Source: Cohnella abietis
GTDB taxonomy: Bacteria; Bacillota; Bacilli; Paenibacillales; Paenibacillaceae
DNA length: 64,000 nt
Reading direction: 5' to 3'
Assembly (NCBI RefSeq): GCF_004295585.1
Contig: NZ_AP019400.1
Location: forward strand, 1,083,501-1,147,500
Shown: positions 27,677 through 37,012 of the stretch, piece by piece
Layout of the letters: each line of letters begins with the position of its first letter
How positions within the stretch are numbered: the first letter of the stretch is position 1
Notes under the pieces: model-generated
What the model was told of the DNA's origin: nothing
What the model saw: the letters and a program-made list of their open reading frames with translations, nothing else
Databases searched by the model: none
Program-made: the position numbers and the translations under genes

Positions 27677-29144
27677 ATTGGAATTTTTCAAACTTGAAGA
27701 TTATATAAAAGAAAGTTGTTTATTTTTGGGAATTGATGTAGTAACGATTTCCGAGCATCTGATGCATATTATGATCCCTCAACATCTTAAGAATGAGTTC
27801 TCAGGTGTTGGAGAATATCAGATAAGTTTTATTCAGACGGCAAACCCAAAGCAAACATATATTACGTTCGAATCGTTCTTCACACAGAGGTTAGCCAAAT
27901 TAGTTGCTGAGCAAAATCATGGGGTAGGGCATCTGCTATTGCAGCACTCAAATGAGCGATTAGTAGATGAAATTACAACAAAATTCCCAAACTGTAAACT
28001 TGATTTAATAAATGAGGACAGTATCAAGTCGGACAAGCTGTATGTTTGGTGTAAAACAACAGTACAAGGACAATTAATAGAGGAGTACCTTAAAGGATTT
28101 CAGGTTGATATCGAGACAGGAGCAGTAATCCCTCTACTTGAAAGTTTGGAACAGATTTTACTTGAAGGTACAACTGCTCCGGTAGAAGGACTCACAAGAG
28201 AAAAACTAGATTTAGCTCTTACTAATGCATTGAATGAGGCTTCTAAAGACGCTGATCAGTTTGTTGATAAAATTAAAAAACAAACAAATAACCAACTACT
28301 AAATGAGATAAACCGGATAAATGACTATTACGATACCCTCATTGCAGATAACCAAGTTGGGGAAACATCAAAAGGAAATGAGCCCAAGACGGAAATTGAT
28401 TTACTACTTAAAGAGCGTGTAGCACTAATTCATCAGCAAGAAATAAAATTCTCGATGTCAGATAGCGAAGTAATGATTGAACCTGTAGCTATATTGGTGG
28501 TAAGAAATATTGTTGAGCATGCGACTGTACGAATCAATAGCAAGGCTGGGTATACTCTTCTCAAAATTCAAGGCGATAAACCAATAAACGTTCAATGTCC
28601 AATTAGTGGTTCTACAGAAGGCCCGTTTACAATCTCTAGTGATCATGTTTTAGTTACAGAAACACATACGTTTGTATGTACGACATGCAAAAAGCTTTTT
28701 GATGATCGAAAGTTGAATAAATGCAAGGTTTGTACGGATCCCATTTGTCTTTCGTGTATGACGCTATCAAGTGTAACCAAGTTGCCATTATGTAACTCAC
28801 ATTATATCAATTGCAACATCTGCTTACAGGCTTGTGCTGAAGAAGACCAGCATCTTTGCACTAATTGTAACCAATTCTATTGTCGTAATTGCAATCCAGA
28901 TAACCTTTGTCCTCTCTGTAAGTCCATAGCTCCTATAAGCGTAATAACACCTATAATTCAACGAGTATTAAAGGCTATTCCAACTCCAATTAAGTCAAAG
29001 AGATTCGAGTATGCTGAGAAGGGAAACCGGATTGTCCTACTGGGAAAAGGTCTTTTATTTAAAGAGTTTTTAGTCATTTATGATAAAAAAGAACATTGTA
29101 TTGTGGAGATTCAAGAATTTGGAATGTTTAATAAGAAGAAATAG
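27669..29144 (+). CDS. Cysteine-rich partner of the SNF2 ATPase
   Basis: A 491-aa protein, not recognised as a named family. Residues 1-150 look like a mixed alpha/beta domain with YQISFIQTANP and LAKLVAEQNHGVGHLLLQ, reminiscent of the accessory C-terminal region of single-chain HepA/RapA proteins. A helical, Lys/Glu-rich middle (about 165-265) follows, and residues 310-425 carry a dense series of CxxC pairs (CTTC, CKVC, CLSC, CNIC, CTNC, CRNC, CPLC), probably several zinc ribbons of B-box or RING-like type. The 8-bp overlap with the ATPase implies a complex. The function is unknown; nucleic-acid or RNA-polymerase binding is inferred. Confidence 0.75.
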   Translation: MPKLEFFKLEDYIKESCLFLGIDVVTISEHLMHIMIPQHLKNEFSGVGEYQISFIQTANPKQTYITFESFFTQRLAKLVAEQNHGVGHLLLQHSNERLVDEITTKFPNCKLDLINEDSIKSDKLYVWCKTTVQGQLIEEYLKGFQVDIETGAVIPLLESLEQILLEGTTAPVEGLTREKLDLALTNALNEASKDADQFVDKIKKQTNNQLLNEINRINDYYDTLIADNQVGETSKGNEPKTEIDLLLKERVALIHQQEIKFSMSDSEVMIEPVAILVVRNIVEHATVRINSKAGYTLLKIQGDKPINVQCPISGSTEGPFTISSDHVLVTETHTFVCTTCKKLFDDRKLNKCKVCTDPICLSCMTLSSVTKLPLCNSHYINCNICLQACAEEDQHLCTNCNQFYCRNCNPDNLCPLCKSIAPISVITPIIQRVLKAIPTPIKSKRFEYAEKGNRIVLLGKGLLFKEFLVIYDKKEHCIVEIQEFGMFNKKK

Positions 29145-29199
29145 AGGTAGTCTAGTACTAACCTGTGAACAGATTTATGTTCAATAATACCCTAAAAGA

Positions 29200-29385
29200 G
29201 CTGTCCCATAAGTGAATTTTAAGATCACTTCAGGAATAGTTCACTTTGAAACGAAAAGGTGTTGGTACAAGAGGTTATTCCTGTGCCAACACCTTTCGTT
29301 TTTGATCAACTGCTGCTTGCTTGAGCAGATTATGCGTAAGCGAAAGCCAACCCACCTTTAGGCTTACCTTTGGTCCATGGTAATT
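29200..29385 (-). mobile_element. IS1182-like transposase 3' remnant and element end
   Basis: On the minus strand 29381-29274 still reads GPKVSLKVGWLSLTHNLLKQ followed by AAVDQKRKVLAQE and a stop, the usual C-terminal tail of IS1182/IS4-class transposases; the rest of the gene is gone. The tail runs into a long hairpin (AAAGGTGTTGG/CCAACACCTTT) and then GCTGTCCCATAAG, a motif typical of such element ends and also found at 51690-51704. Confidence 0.7.
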
Positions 29386-29393
29386 AAATGTAT

Positions 29394-29458
29394 AAAGAAA
29401 CCTTGTCTCTTAAATGGTTAATCGACACTTCCATTTGACTAAAGGGAGGTTTCTTTTT
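29394..29458 (+). other. Terminator-like hairpin beside the IS remnant
   Basis: AAAGAAACCT/AGGTTTCTTT, a perfect 10-bp stem enclosing an inner AAATGG/CCATTT stem, ending in a T-run. It is either a terminator or part of a decayed mobile element. Confidence 0.55.
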
Positions 29459-29490
29459 GTATTCTTACTTACCGTAATCGATGATAAAAA

Positions 29491-29614
29491 GAGGGGAAGT
29501 ATCTCCTGTAGGAGCGAAGCGTTTGTCTTTGAGATCGTGAAATCTCCTTGTTACGAGTTTACCCATTCAGATTTCACGATCTCAATCAACAACCGGAAGG
29601 AGAAACTTCCCCGC
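29491..29614. repeat. Nested long inverted repeat, MITE- or RNA-like
   Basis: The inner perfect 15-bp arms GAGATCGTGAAATCT (29531-29545) and AGATTTCACGATCTC (29569-29583) surround a 23-nt loop; outer arms GGGGAAGT (29493-29500) and ACTTCCCC (29605-29612) enclose them, with AGGAG and CTCCT near both. There is no open frame. It lies in a 625-bp gene-free gap before the response regulator at 29771. Confidence 0.7.
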
Positions 29615-29770
29615 AAAAACTATAATCGATAGAAATCTCAACCCCAATCTAAATAGCTTTTTCCAACAAGAAACTGTAAAACCTCATTGGTAAGATTTGC
29701 AACATAAGTTAAGATGAAATCACAACTTAAAATGCCAGAGGTCTGGAAATATATAGTTGGGGGGATGAAC

Positions 29771-31390
29771 ATGTATAAGTTGTTGTTCGTAGATGACGAG
29801 GTCCTCGTAAGAGAAGCCATAAGATATCAAATGAACTGGGCGGAATATGGCTTCGAGTGCATAGGTGTCAGTCAGGACGGCATCGAGGCTTTAGAATTTG
29901 TTGAGAATAATAGACCCGACGTCGTGCTAACCGATATCGGCATGCCATTTATGGATGGATTAGAATTAACGAGAGAGCTAGCTGAGAGGTACCCCTCAAT
30001 TAAAGTTATTATTTTAACAGGATATGACGATTTCGAATACGCACAGCAAGCGATCAAGCTGAATGCAGTTGATTATATTCTAAAGCCGGTTACACCTGAA
30101 GAAATAGGTGGAGTTCTAGGCAAGCTGAAGAGTGAACTCGACCTATCAATGAGAGAGAGACAAGATTATGAGCATTTGAAGCGTCATTTAACGGAAAGCT
30201 GGCCACTCTTAAGAGAACGGTTTTTAGAGCGGATGATGACGTCCCAAATGTCGGAAAAGGAGAAGGGCGAAGGCTGGGACTATTTCCAAATGAATTGGAA
30301 AGGCTCACATGTGGTAGAACTGGTCATGGTTGTGGAGGATTTTCTGTGGAGTCAACCAGTAACGACCTCTGACCAACAGCTCATCTGGTTTGCCGTCTAT
30401 AATGTAACACAGGAAATCGTGAGCAAGCACACCGGGGCGGTTGTGTTTCGTGATCGAGACAACCGTGTATTAACGCTGTTATCCCATGCTGACCCTATCG
30501 AGTTACAAGAGGAAGCGTTACGTCTAGCTGAAGAAATTCACCAGGTCGTTACCTCGATCCTTCCAGCAAAGGTTTCAATCGGAATCGGAGATGTGGCCGA
30601 GCTGGGAAGCAACGTCTCGAACGCTCATCAAACCGCATTATGGGCGCTCGAATATCGTTTCGTCATTGGGCCGAATTCGATCATACGTTTATCCGATATG
30701 GTGCAACGGCACCGTCATGAAGTGTTTCCCATCATAACATGGGAGAGTGAATTGATTACAAAGCTGAAGACCGGAACGAAGGAAGAGATGGAGGTATGGG
30801 TTACCCGACTTTTTGCTGCTCTTCGCGATCAATTGTATCCTGGAGATGTTTGTCATATCTACCTTCAAAGGCTCGTTCTCACTCTCATGCACACGCTCTA
30901 TGAAGTGAATAATAATCATGTACAATCTCCGCAGCATGCAGAAAATCCAATACAAAAAATCGCGAAATTTTCGACGCTGCTTGATACGGAGGAGTGGATG
31001 AGAAACCTTTGCGTAGAAGCCTTGTTGGAAATAAAGAGCATGAGGCAAGATTATAACCTGCTACAAATCGCTAAAGCTATCGCATTTTTTAAAGCAAATT
31101 TTAATGATCCGGAATTGTCTATTAAATCGGTAAGCAGTCATATATCGATGAGCACAAGCTACTTCAGTATGCTATTCAAGCAAAATAAAGGAAAAACCTT
31201 TATTGAATTTGTAACTCATGAGCGGATGGAGAAGGCCAAAGAGCTGCTAAATCTTACTTCGATGAAAAGCTATGAAATTGCTTACGAGGTTGGTTATAGT
31301 GATCCTCATTATTTCAGTGGAGCCTTCAAAAAGCATACAGGGGACTCTCCAACGGATTACCGTCTTAAAATGACAACAGAGAAAGCGTGA
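29771..31390 (+). CDS. YesN-type response regulator with AraC output domain
   Basis: A 539-aa regulator with receiver pocket DDE at residues 8-10, phospho-acceptor Asp55 in LTDIGMPFMDG, conserved Lys in ILKPV, a middle linker domain and an AraC helix-turn-helix tail (FIEFVTHERMEKAKELL ... DSPTDYR). ATG 29771 lies six bases after GGGGGG; ATG 29765 is too close to it. It overlaps the kinase gene by 4 bp. Together with the kinase and the anchored binding protein it forms a three-component sensor that probably controls the importer at 34405-38032. Confidence 0.93.
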   Translation: MYKLLFVDDEVLVREAIRYQMNWAEYGFECIGVSQDGIEALEFVENNRPDVVLTDIGMPFMDGLELTRELAERYPSIKVIILTGYDDFEYAQQAIKLNAVDYILKPVTPEEIGGVLGKLKSELDLSMRERQDYEHLKRHLTESWPLLRERFLERMMTSQMSEKEKGEGWDYFQMNWKGSHVVELVMVVEDFLWSQPVTTSDQQLIWFAVYNVTQEIVSKHTGAVVFRDRDNRVLTLLSHADPIELQEEALRLAEEIHQVVTSILPAKVSIGIGDVAELGSNVSNAHQTALWALEYRFVIGPNSIIRLSDMVQRHRHEVFPIITWESELITKLKTGTKEEMEVWVTRLFAALRDQLYPGDVCHIYLQRLVLTLMHTLYEVNNNHVQSPQHAENPIQKIAKFSTLLDTEEWMRNLCVEALLEIKSMRQDYNLLQIAKAIAFFKANFNDPELSIKSVSSHISMSTSYFSMLFKQNKGKTFIEFVTHERMEKAKELLNLTSMKSYEIAYEVGYSDPHYFSGAFKKHTGDSPTDYRLKMTTEKA

Positions 31391-33156
31391 TAAGGTTGAA
31401 TCTATTTAATAGATTTCGAAGCTTTCGTACGAATATCGTGCTTGCTTTCGTTTTGGTTATACTGATGACGATTTTTATTATGATCGTGACCTCTTATTAT
31501 TTGTCTAGAGGGTCAGTCAAGGCCAACGCGCAGGAGTATACGTTAGAGCTGGTCAAACAAGTTAATCAAAACATAAAATCATACGTCAACGGGATGAAAT
31601 ACATGTCGGATCTCGTGGCTAACAATCGCAGTGTTCAGCAGTATTTATCTACAGAAACCTTTGAAAGCTTGGGAGAAGAGAAGAAACAGAAGGAAACGAT
31701 ATCCAACTTTCTCGAGTCTATGTACATGTCGCGTTCAGACATTGCATCTATCAATGTTTTCGGCAATGATGATAGATTTATTTCGGGAAGAAAGGATTTC
31801 GAGCTAAATCCGTTTATGGATATAAAAAGCATGAAATGGTATCAGGATGCTATCACTGCAAATGGGGCAGATGTGGTATCCTCTTCGCATGTACAGCCCA
31901 TCATTAAAGGACATTATCCATGGGTCGTATCGCTTAGCCGCGAACTCATCAGCCGTGATGGAACACAGAAGCTAGGCGTTTTCTTAGTCGACTTAAACTT
32001 CAATGTTTTGAGCGATATGCTGAAGGATATTAAATTAGGTGTCAGAGGATATGTGTTTATTATCGATAGTGAAGGGAAAATTGTCTATCACCCTCAGCAG
32101 CAGCTCATCTACAGTGATCTCAAAACAGAATTAATCGACAAAGTGCTCACCAACCAAAGTGACTCTTTTACGAGCAAAGAAGGCAGTAATAGCCGAATTT
32201 ATTCTATACAGGACTCGGATTTTGGATGGAAAATTGTTGGCGTATCTTACGTGAACGAATTAGTCGCAAACCAGAAGAATACTCTCTTATCTTTTATCCT
32301 TTTGGGGCTTATATGTATAGTCATTGCAGTTATGGTTTCGGTATTTTTGACGCAGCGGATTAGTCAGCCCATTAAAATACTAGAAAATCATATGAAAGAA
32401 GTGGAGAAGGGCAATTTCGATATTCACGTGCCAGTATCGAGAACGATTGAACTCGGTAGGCTAGCAAGAACGTTTAATATAATGGTTAGTAAAATCAAAG
32501 AATTGATGACACAGGCAATTGCCGATCAGGAACAGAAACGGGTCAGTGAAATCAAAGCGTTGCAAGCACAAATCAATCCGCACTTTCTTTACAACACGCT
32601 TGACTCCATCATTTGGATGGCTCAAAGTAACAAAGTGAAAGAAATTACGATCATGACGTCAGCTCTGTCTAAGTTATTTCGTTCATCGATTAGTAAAGGT
32701 GAGGAACTAGTTCCAATCAGCACAGAAGTGGAGCACATTACTAACTATTTGAAAATTCAACAGATGCGTTATAGTGATAAGCTGGATTATTTAATTGAAA
32801 TAAGTGACTCTCTACAGGATTACTTGTCGATAAAGCTAATTCTTCAGCCGATAGTCGAAAATGCGATTTATCATGGTATCAAGAAGAAGCGTGGCTCTGG
32901 CTGGATCAAGATTAGGTCGGAGGAAACGGAATCCGATATTTTACTAATCGTAGAAGACAACGGAATCGGCATGACTAATGAAAAATGTAAATCGTGCTTG
33001 TATCCCACGACGAAGCATACAGGCAGTCGCGGCGTAGGAATACGGAATGTACACGAGCGGCTTCAACTCTATTTCGGTACACAGTATGGACTTAGCTACA
33101 CAAGTGAGATAGGAGTCGGGACCGTTGTTACGATTCGTTTTCCTAAGGTTCTGTAG
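31387..33156 (+). CDS. YesM-type sensor histidine kinase with Cache-like sensor
   Basis: A 589-aa membrane kinase: transmembrane helix near residues 16-38, extracellular double-Cache-like domain (about 40-295; VRGYVFIIDSEGKIVYHP and DFGWKIVGVS are typical), second transmembrane helix, HAMP, His_kinase motif LQAQINPHFLYNTLDSI and HATPase (NAIYHGI, DNGIGM, GVGIRNV). GTG 31387 overlaps the regulator's stop (GTGA). Just downstream is a membrane-anchored sugar-binding protein that may present the ligand to this kinase. Confidence 0.93.
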   Translation: MIRLNLFNRFRSFRTNIVLAFVLVILMTIFIMIVTSYYLSRGSVKANAQEYTLELVKQVNQNIKSYVNGMKYMSDLVANNRSVQQYLSTETFESLGEEKKQKETISNFLESMYMSRSDIASINVFGNDDRFISGRKDFELNPFMDIKSMKWYQDAITANGADVVSSSHVQPIIKGHYPWVVSLSRELISRDGTQKLGVFLVDLNFNVLSDMLKDIKLGVRGYVFIIDSEGKIVYHPQQQLIYSDLKTELIDKVLTNQSDSFTSKEGSNSRIYSIQDSDFGWKIVGVSYVNELVANQKNTLLSFILLGLICIVIAVMVSVFLTQRISQPIKILENHMKEVEKGNFDIHVPVSRTIELGRLARTFNIMVSKIKELMTQAIADQEQKRVSEIKALQAQINPHFLYNTLDSIIWMAQSNKVKEITIMTSALSKLFRSSISKGEELVPISTEVEHITNYLKIQQMRYSDKLDYLIEISDSLQDYLSIKLILQPIVENAIYHGIKKKRGSGWIKIRSEETESDILLIVEDNGIGMTNEKCKSCLYPTTKHTGSRGVGIRNVHERLQLYFGTQYGLSYTSEIGVGTVVTIRFPKVL

Positions 33157-33181
33157 CACAATACTAATGAGGTGAAGAACG

Positions 33182-34168
33182 ATGCGGTGGACTTTCAGGC
33201 GCTTCATCTGGATATTAGTTGCGGCGCTGATGCTTGTGGCTATCATGAGCTTCTGGTTTACTCGGAACGCGAAGGATGACATGATAGAAATACGGGTCAT
33301 CATCAAATCTACCGACGACTCTATCGAGTTCTGGCAAGTCATGAAGGACGGAATCAATATAGCGGCAAAAGAGTTCGGTGCTAACGTTATTGTAAGAGGC
33401 GCCAAAACAGAGTCAGACATCGATGAGCAAATCGCACTTGTTGAAGAAGCAATTGCAGAACAGCCGGACGCTATTATACTGGCTGCGAATGATTACGATC
33501 GGCTCGTTTCCGTATCGGAGAAGGTAATAAAGAGTGGAATCAAGCTATTTATTGTAGATTCGGGTATTAAAGCAGACATTGCAGAGAGCACGATCGCGAC
33601 GGATAATTATAAGGCAGGAGTAAAAGCGGGAATGGAAATGAGAAAGCAGCTTGGAAACCGCCCCGCTCAAGTAGCGATTATTAAATACGTTCTTGCGTCA
33701 GCTTCTGTGAGCGATCGGGAGGACGGCGTGCGCGAGGTGCTTGGTCAAGACTCGAACATCGAAATATTCGATACCTACTACGCAAGAGGGCTTGAAGAGA
33801 ATGCCTACGAACAGATGAAACTAATTATGAGTGAGCATCCTGATGTCGATGGTATCATCTGCCTGAACGAAATGGTGAGCGTAGGAGGAGGGCGAGCATT
33901 CCGGGAGTTGAACCTTAAGGATAAGGTTGTCATGATCGGATTTGACAGCCCAATTCCAGTAATCAATCTTCTGGAAGAAGATGTCATTAGGGCAACTATC
34001 GTTCAAAAGCCATTCCAGATGGGGTATTTGAGTATAAAAACAGCTGTCGATGCCATTCATGGGAAAAAGGTGCCGAAGACGATCGATACTGGCTCAGTCG
34101 TTATTACGAAACAAAACATGTACGAGGAAAAAAACCAAAAACTCTTGTTCCCATTTTACGGTAAGTAA
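33182..34168 (+). CDS. Membrane-anchored periplasmic-binding-type sugar sensor
   Basis: A 328-aa type I periplasmic-binding fold (Peripla_BP_4; DAIILAANDYDRLVSVSEKV, FIVDSGI, GIICLNEMVSVGGGRAF). Its N-terminus is an uncleaved-looking transmembrane helix (FIWILVAALMLVAIMSFWF) without a lipobox Cys, unlike the transport lipoprotein at 37013. It follows the kinase by 25 bp, and GAGGTGAAG precedes the ATG. By analogy with XylFII-LytS-type systems it probably senses the sugar extracellularly and contacts the kinase rather than the transporter. The ligand is likely the same sugar as that of the downstream importer. Confidence 0.85.
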   Translation: MRWTFRRFIWILVAALMLVAIMSFWFTRNAKDDMIEIRVIIKSTDDSIEFWQVMKDGINIAAKEFGANVIVRGAKTESDIDEQIALVEEAIAEQPDAIILAANDYDRLVSVSEKVIKSGIKLFIVDSGIKADIAESTIATDNYKAGVKAGMEMRKQLGNRPAQVAIIKYVLASASVSDREDGVREVLGQDSNIEIFDTYYARGLEENAYEQMKLIMSEHPDVDGIICLNEMVSVGGGRAFRELNLKDKVVMIGFDSPIPVINLLEEDVIRATIVQKPFQMGYLSIKTAVDAIHGKKVPKTIDTGSVVITKQNMYEEKNQKLLFPFYGK

Positions 34169-34173
34169 TAAAC

Positions 34174-34220
34174 AACGGCATTCTTGGACGAGCAAATAAA
34201 GTCCTAGGCTGCCGTTTTTT
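34174..34220 (+). terminator. Terminator after the three-component sensor operon
   Basis: AACGGCA/TGCCGTT arms with an internal GGAC/GTCC stem and a following run of six T. Confidence 0.75.
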
Positions 34221-34263
34221 ATTAGGTCATCGCTAGGTATTCCGATCATATTTCTGTACTTAT

Positions 34264-34292
34264 AACCGGGTTTTGTTCCGGTTATTTTGTTT
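34264..34292 (+). terminator. Second hairpin with T-rich tail before the importer operon
   Basis: AACCGG/CCGGTT with an 8-nt loop followed by ATTTTGTTTTTT. Two successive hairpins separate sensor and transporter operons; this one could also act as an attenuator of the importer. Confidence 0.5.
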
Positions 34293-34404
34293 TTTATTGG
34301 TGTTTTTTCGACTATTGCAATAGAAAATCACATGTAAGCCTAAAAACAAAGTGTGTATAGTTAAAATCATCGACAGGATACAGAAGATGGGAAGTGATAG
34401 AGCG

Positions 34405-35913
34405 ATGCGCGAGCATGTCGTTGTCATGAAGGGGATAGAAAAGCATTTTTCCGGCGTGCATGCCCTTAATAATTGTCAATTCGATCTGCTGCCTGGTGAA
34501 GTTCATGCACTTGTGGGTGAGAATGGAGCCGGCAAATCGACGATGATGAAGATTTTGACGGGAGTGTATCAGAAGGACGGGGGCGAGATTATTCTGCGAG
34601 GGAAATCCGTCCAGCTTCCAGATACGAAAGCATCCCAAAAATTAGGAATTAGTATGATTCATCAGGAATTGAACCTGGCTCCCGATCTAACGGTTGCACA
34701 AAATATTTTTATTGGTCGCGAACCCCGGAAAGCAATCCGGATATTTCTGGATGATAAAGAGATGAATAAGCAAGCTGCTGTTCTTCTACGGCAGATGAAT
34801 CTGGACATTGAGCCCACAACGCTTGTGTCGGAGTTAACCGTAGCCAAACAACAGATGGTCGAAATTGTAAAAGCGATTTCTTATGATTCGCAGGTGCTCA
34901 TTATGGATGAGCCAACGGCTGCGCTAAGTGATTCGGAAATCGAAGAGTTGTTTACGGCAATCACAAAGCTTCGTTCGCAAGGTGTAGGAATCGTTTATAT
35001 CTCTCACCGAATGGATGAACTAGAGCGGATAAGTGATCGAATTACAGTTATGCGGGATGGCAGTTATATCGATACGGTTATGACGGAAGAAACAACGATT
35101 GATCGAATTATCGCCTTGATGGTCGGTAGAGAAATTTACCATTCCACTAGTCCAGTGGATCACCGAAAGAATGTGGAGGTTGTATTGGAAGCGAAAGAAA
35201 TAAATCGTGGAAGAGCGATCAAGGATGTTAGCTTCCAGCTTCGAAAAGGTGAAATATTAGGCATTGCGGGCTTGGTGGGTTCGGGGCGAACGGAAGTGGC
35301 AAGGGCATTGTTTGGCGCAGATGAAATCGATACGGGTGAAATATTCATTCATGGTAAGAAGGTCAAAATCACTAGCCCTCATCACGCAGTAGACCATGGG
35401 CTCGGGTATTTATCAGAAGATCGTAAAAGATACGGTTGCGTGCTCGATATGGATGTGAAGTCCAACGTAGCAGTTGCATCATATAAAAATTTCTCCCGAT
35501 TTGGATGGATGTCAGATTCCCGAATTGCTCATAGAGCCGAAAAAATCGTTGATAGCCTTAAAGTTAAAACACCAAGCATTAGTCAACAATTACGTAATCT
35601 ATCAGGTGGAAATCAGCAGAAGGTGATCATCGGTAAATGGCTGACCAAAAATTGTGATATTTTGATTTTCGATGAACCGACACGTGGCATAGATATTGGA
35701 GCGAAAAGTGAGATCTATAAGCTTTTAGACGGATTAGTTCATGAGGGGAAATCAATAATTGTCATCAGCTCGGAGCTCCCAGAAGTACTAAGAGTCAGCC
35801 ACCGCATTCTAGTCATGTGTGAAGGGCGCATTACCGGGGATATCGTCAATGATGGCAACGTCTCGCAAGAAATGATCATGCATTATGCAACGCAAAGATT
35901 CGAAGCCGTTTAA
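34405..35913 (+). CDS. Sugar ABC transporter ATPase, RbsA/MglA-type
   Basis: A 502-aa tandem ATPase of the CUT2 family. The first module has GENGAGKST, LTVAKQQMVEI in place of a standard signature, and LIMDEPTAALS; the second has the degenerate GLVGSGRTE Walker A, LSGGNQQKVIIGKWL and LIFDEPTRGID, the usual RbsA pattern. ATG 34405 has GGAAGTGA upstream; in-frame starts at 34351 and 34387 are less supported. First gene of an ATPase-permease-binding protein operon importing a monosaccharide. Confidence 0.93.
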   Translation: MREHVVVMKGIEKHFSGVHALNNCQFDLLPGEVHALVGENGAGKSTMMKILTGVYQKDGGEIILRGKSVQLPDTKASQKLGISMIHQELNLAPDLTVAQNIFIGREPRKAIRIFLDDKEMNKQAAVLLRQMNLDIEPTTLVSELTVAKQQMVEIVKAISYDSQVLIMDEPTAALSDSEIEELFTAITKLRSQGVGIVYISHRMDELERISDRITVMRDGSYIDTVMTEETTIDRIIALMVGREIYHSTSPVDHRKNVEVVLEAKEINRGRAIKDVSFQLRKGEILGIAGLVGSGRTEVARALFGADEIDTGEIFIHGKKVKITSPHHAVDHGLGYLSEDRKRYGCVLDMDVKSNVAVASYKNFSRFGWMSDSRIAHRAEKIVDSLKVKTPSISQQLRNLSGGNQQKVIIGKWLTKNCDILIFDEPTRGIDIGAKSEIYKLLDGLVHEGKSIIVISSELPEVLRVSHRILVMCEGRITGDIVNDGNVSQEMIMHYATQRFEAV

Positions 35914-35928
35914 TTGGAGGAGAAATAG

Positions 35929-36945
35929 ATGAATAGGACATTGGCAACTCAGAAAACCAAACGTTACCCAGTAGCCTTAAACTCTGGAATTTTGCAGCAG
36001 CTCCTCGCTTTTGGAAGCCTAATCATTCTGGTGTTAGTGTTCTCGTTAGCATCGGACAACTTCTTTCAGTTTTCTAATATCGTAGGCGTTCTGCTATCAA
36101 CAGCAGTTGTCGGGGTACTGGCACTTGGTGCGACCTTCGTCATCATTACGGGAGGAATTGATCTTTCGGTTGGTACGGTAATGACTTTAACTGCAGTCAT
36201 GACCGGTGTCAGCATTACCTATTGGGGATGGCCGGTCTGGGCCGGGCTCCTTGTTGGTTTGGCAACAGGGGCATTATGCGGTTTCGTCTCCGGAGTAGCG
36301 GTAGCGAAGATGAAAATCCCGTCTTTCATTGCAACGCTGGCGGTCATGATGATTGCAAAAGGGCTGGCGCTCGTTATTTCGGGAACCAGACCGGTATACT
36401 TTCCTACTCCTGAAAAAGGCTTCAAATATTCGGATATATCGCTCGATTCAATACTTGACAAAATTATACCTGGTTTCAAAATTCCGAATGCTGTCCTCAT
36501 CTTCTTCTGTGTCGCTGTTATAGGCAGTATTGTCCTAAGCCGGACAATTATCGGTCGTTATAATTTCGCGATTGGTAGCAATGAAGAGGCAACTAGGCTT
36601 TCCGGAGTGAACGTGAATTTTTGGAAAATCGTGATTTATACGATTACCGGTTTATTTACTGCAGTAGCAGGTATTTTGATTTCCTCACGACTGAACTCTG
36701 CTCAACCAGCTCTTGGAATGGGCTACGAGTTAGAAGCAATCGCGGCAGTTGTAATTGGAGGCACATCGCTGAGTGGAGGCAAAGGTTCAATACTCGGAAC
36801 GGTCATTGGGGCACTCATAATGAGTGTGTTGACTAACGGACTCCGAATTATGTCTGTCCCACAAGAATGGCAAACAGTCGTCGTAGGGTTCGTCATCTTC
36901 CTTGCCGTGTACGCCGACATTCTCAGACGCAAAAAAGCGTCCTAA
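35929..36945 (+). CDS. Sugar ABC transporter permease, RbsC-type
   Basis: A 338-aa permease with about eight to ten transmembrane helices and the CUT2 signatures GGIDLSVGTVMTLTAV and AVVIGGTSLSGGKGSILGT. ATG 35929 has GGAGGAGAAATAG upstream, 15 bp after the ATPase. It forms the channel for the ATPase encoded upstream and receives sugar from the lipoprotein encoded downstream. Confidence 0.93.
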   Translation: MNRTLATQKTKRYPVALNSGILQQLLAFGSLIILVLVFSLASDNFFQFSNIVGVLLSTAVVGVLALGATFVIITGGIDLSVGTVMTLTAVMTGVSITYWGWPVWAGLLVGLATGALCGFVSGVAVAKMKIPSFIATLAVMMIAKGLALVISGTRPVYFPTPEKGFKYSDISLDSILDKIIPGFKIPNAVLIFFCVAVIGSIVLSRTIIGRYNFAIGSNEEATRLSGVNVNFWKIVIYTITGLFTAVAGILISSRLNSAQPALGMGYELEAIAAVVIGGTSLSGGKGSILGTVIGALIMSVLTNGLRIMSVPQEWQTVVVGFVIFLAVYADILRRKKAS

Positions 36946-37012
36946 CTATGTTATGGTCTTCGTTCTCGAAGATTATATAAATTCAACCAATCCACTGAAG
37001 GGGAGAATTACA

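Noticed and set aside
25940..29144. DISARM or Zorya defence system
   Set aside because: Only an SNF2-type ATPase is shared; no methylase, DrmA/DrmB, phospholipase-D or ZorA/B homologues are present next to it.
29414..29632. 72-residue ORF in the IS/inverted-repeat region
   Set aside because: It is formed by the hairpin sequences, lacks a ribosome-binding site and has no recognisable protein features.
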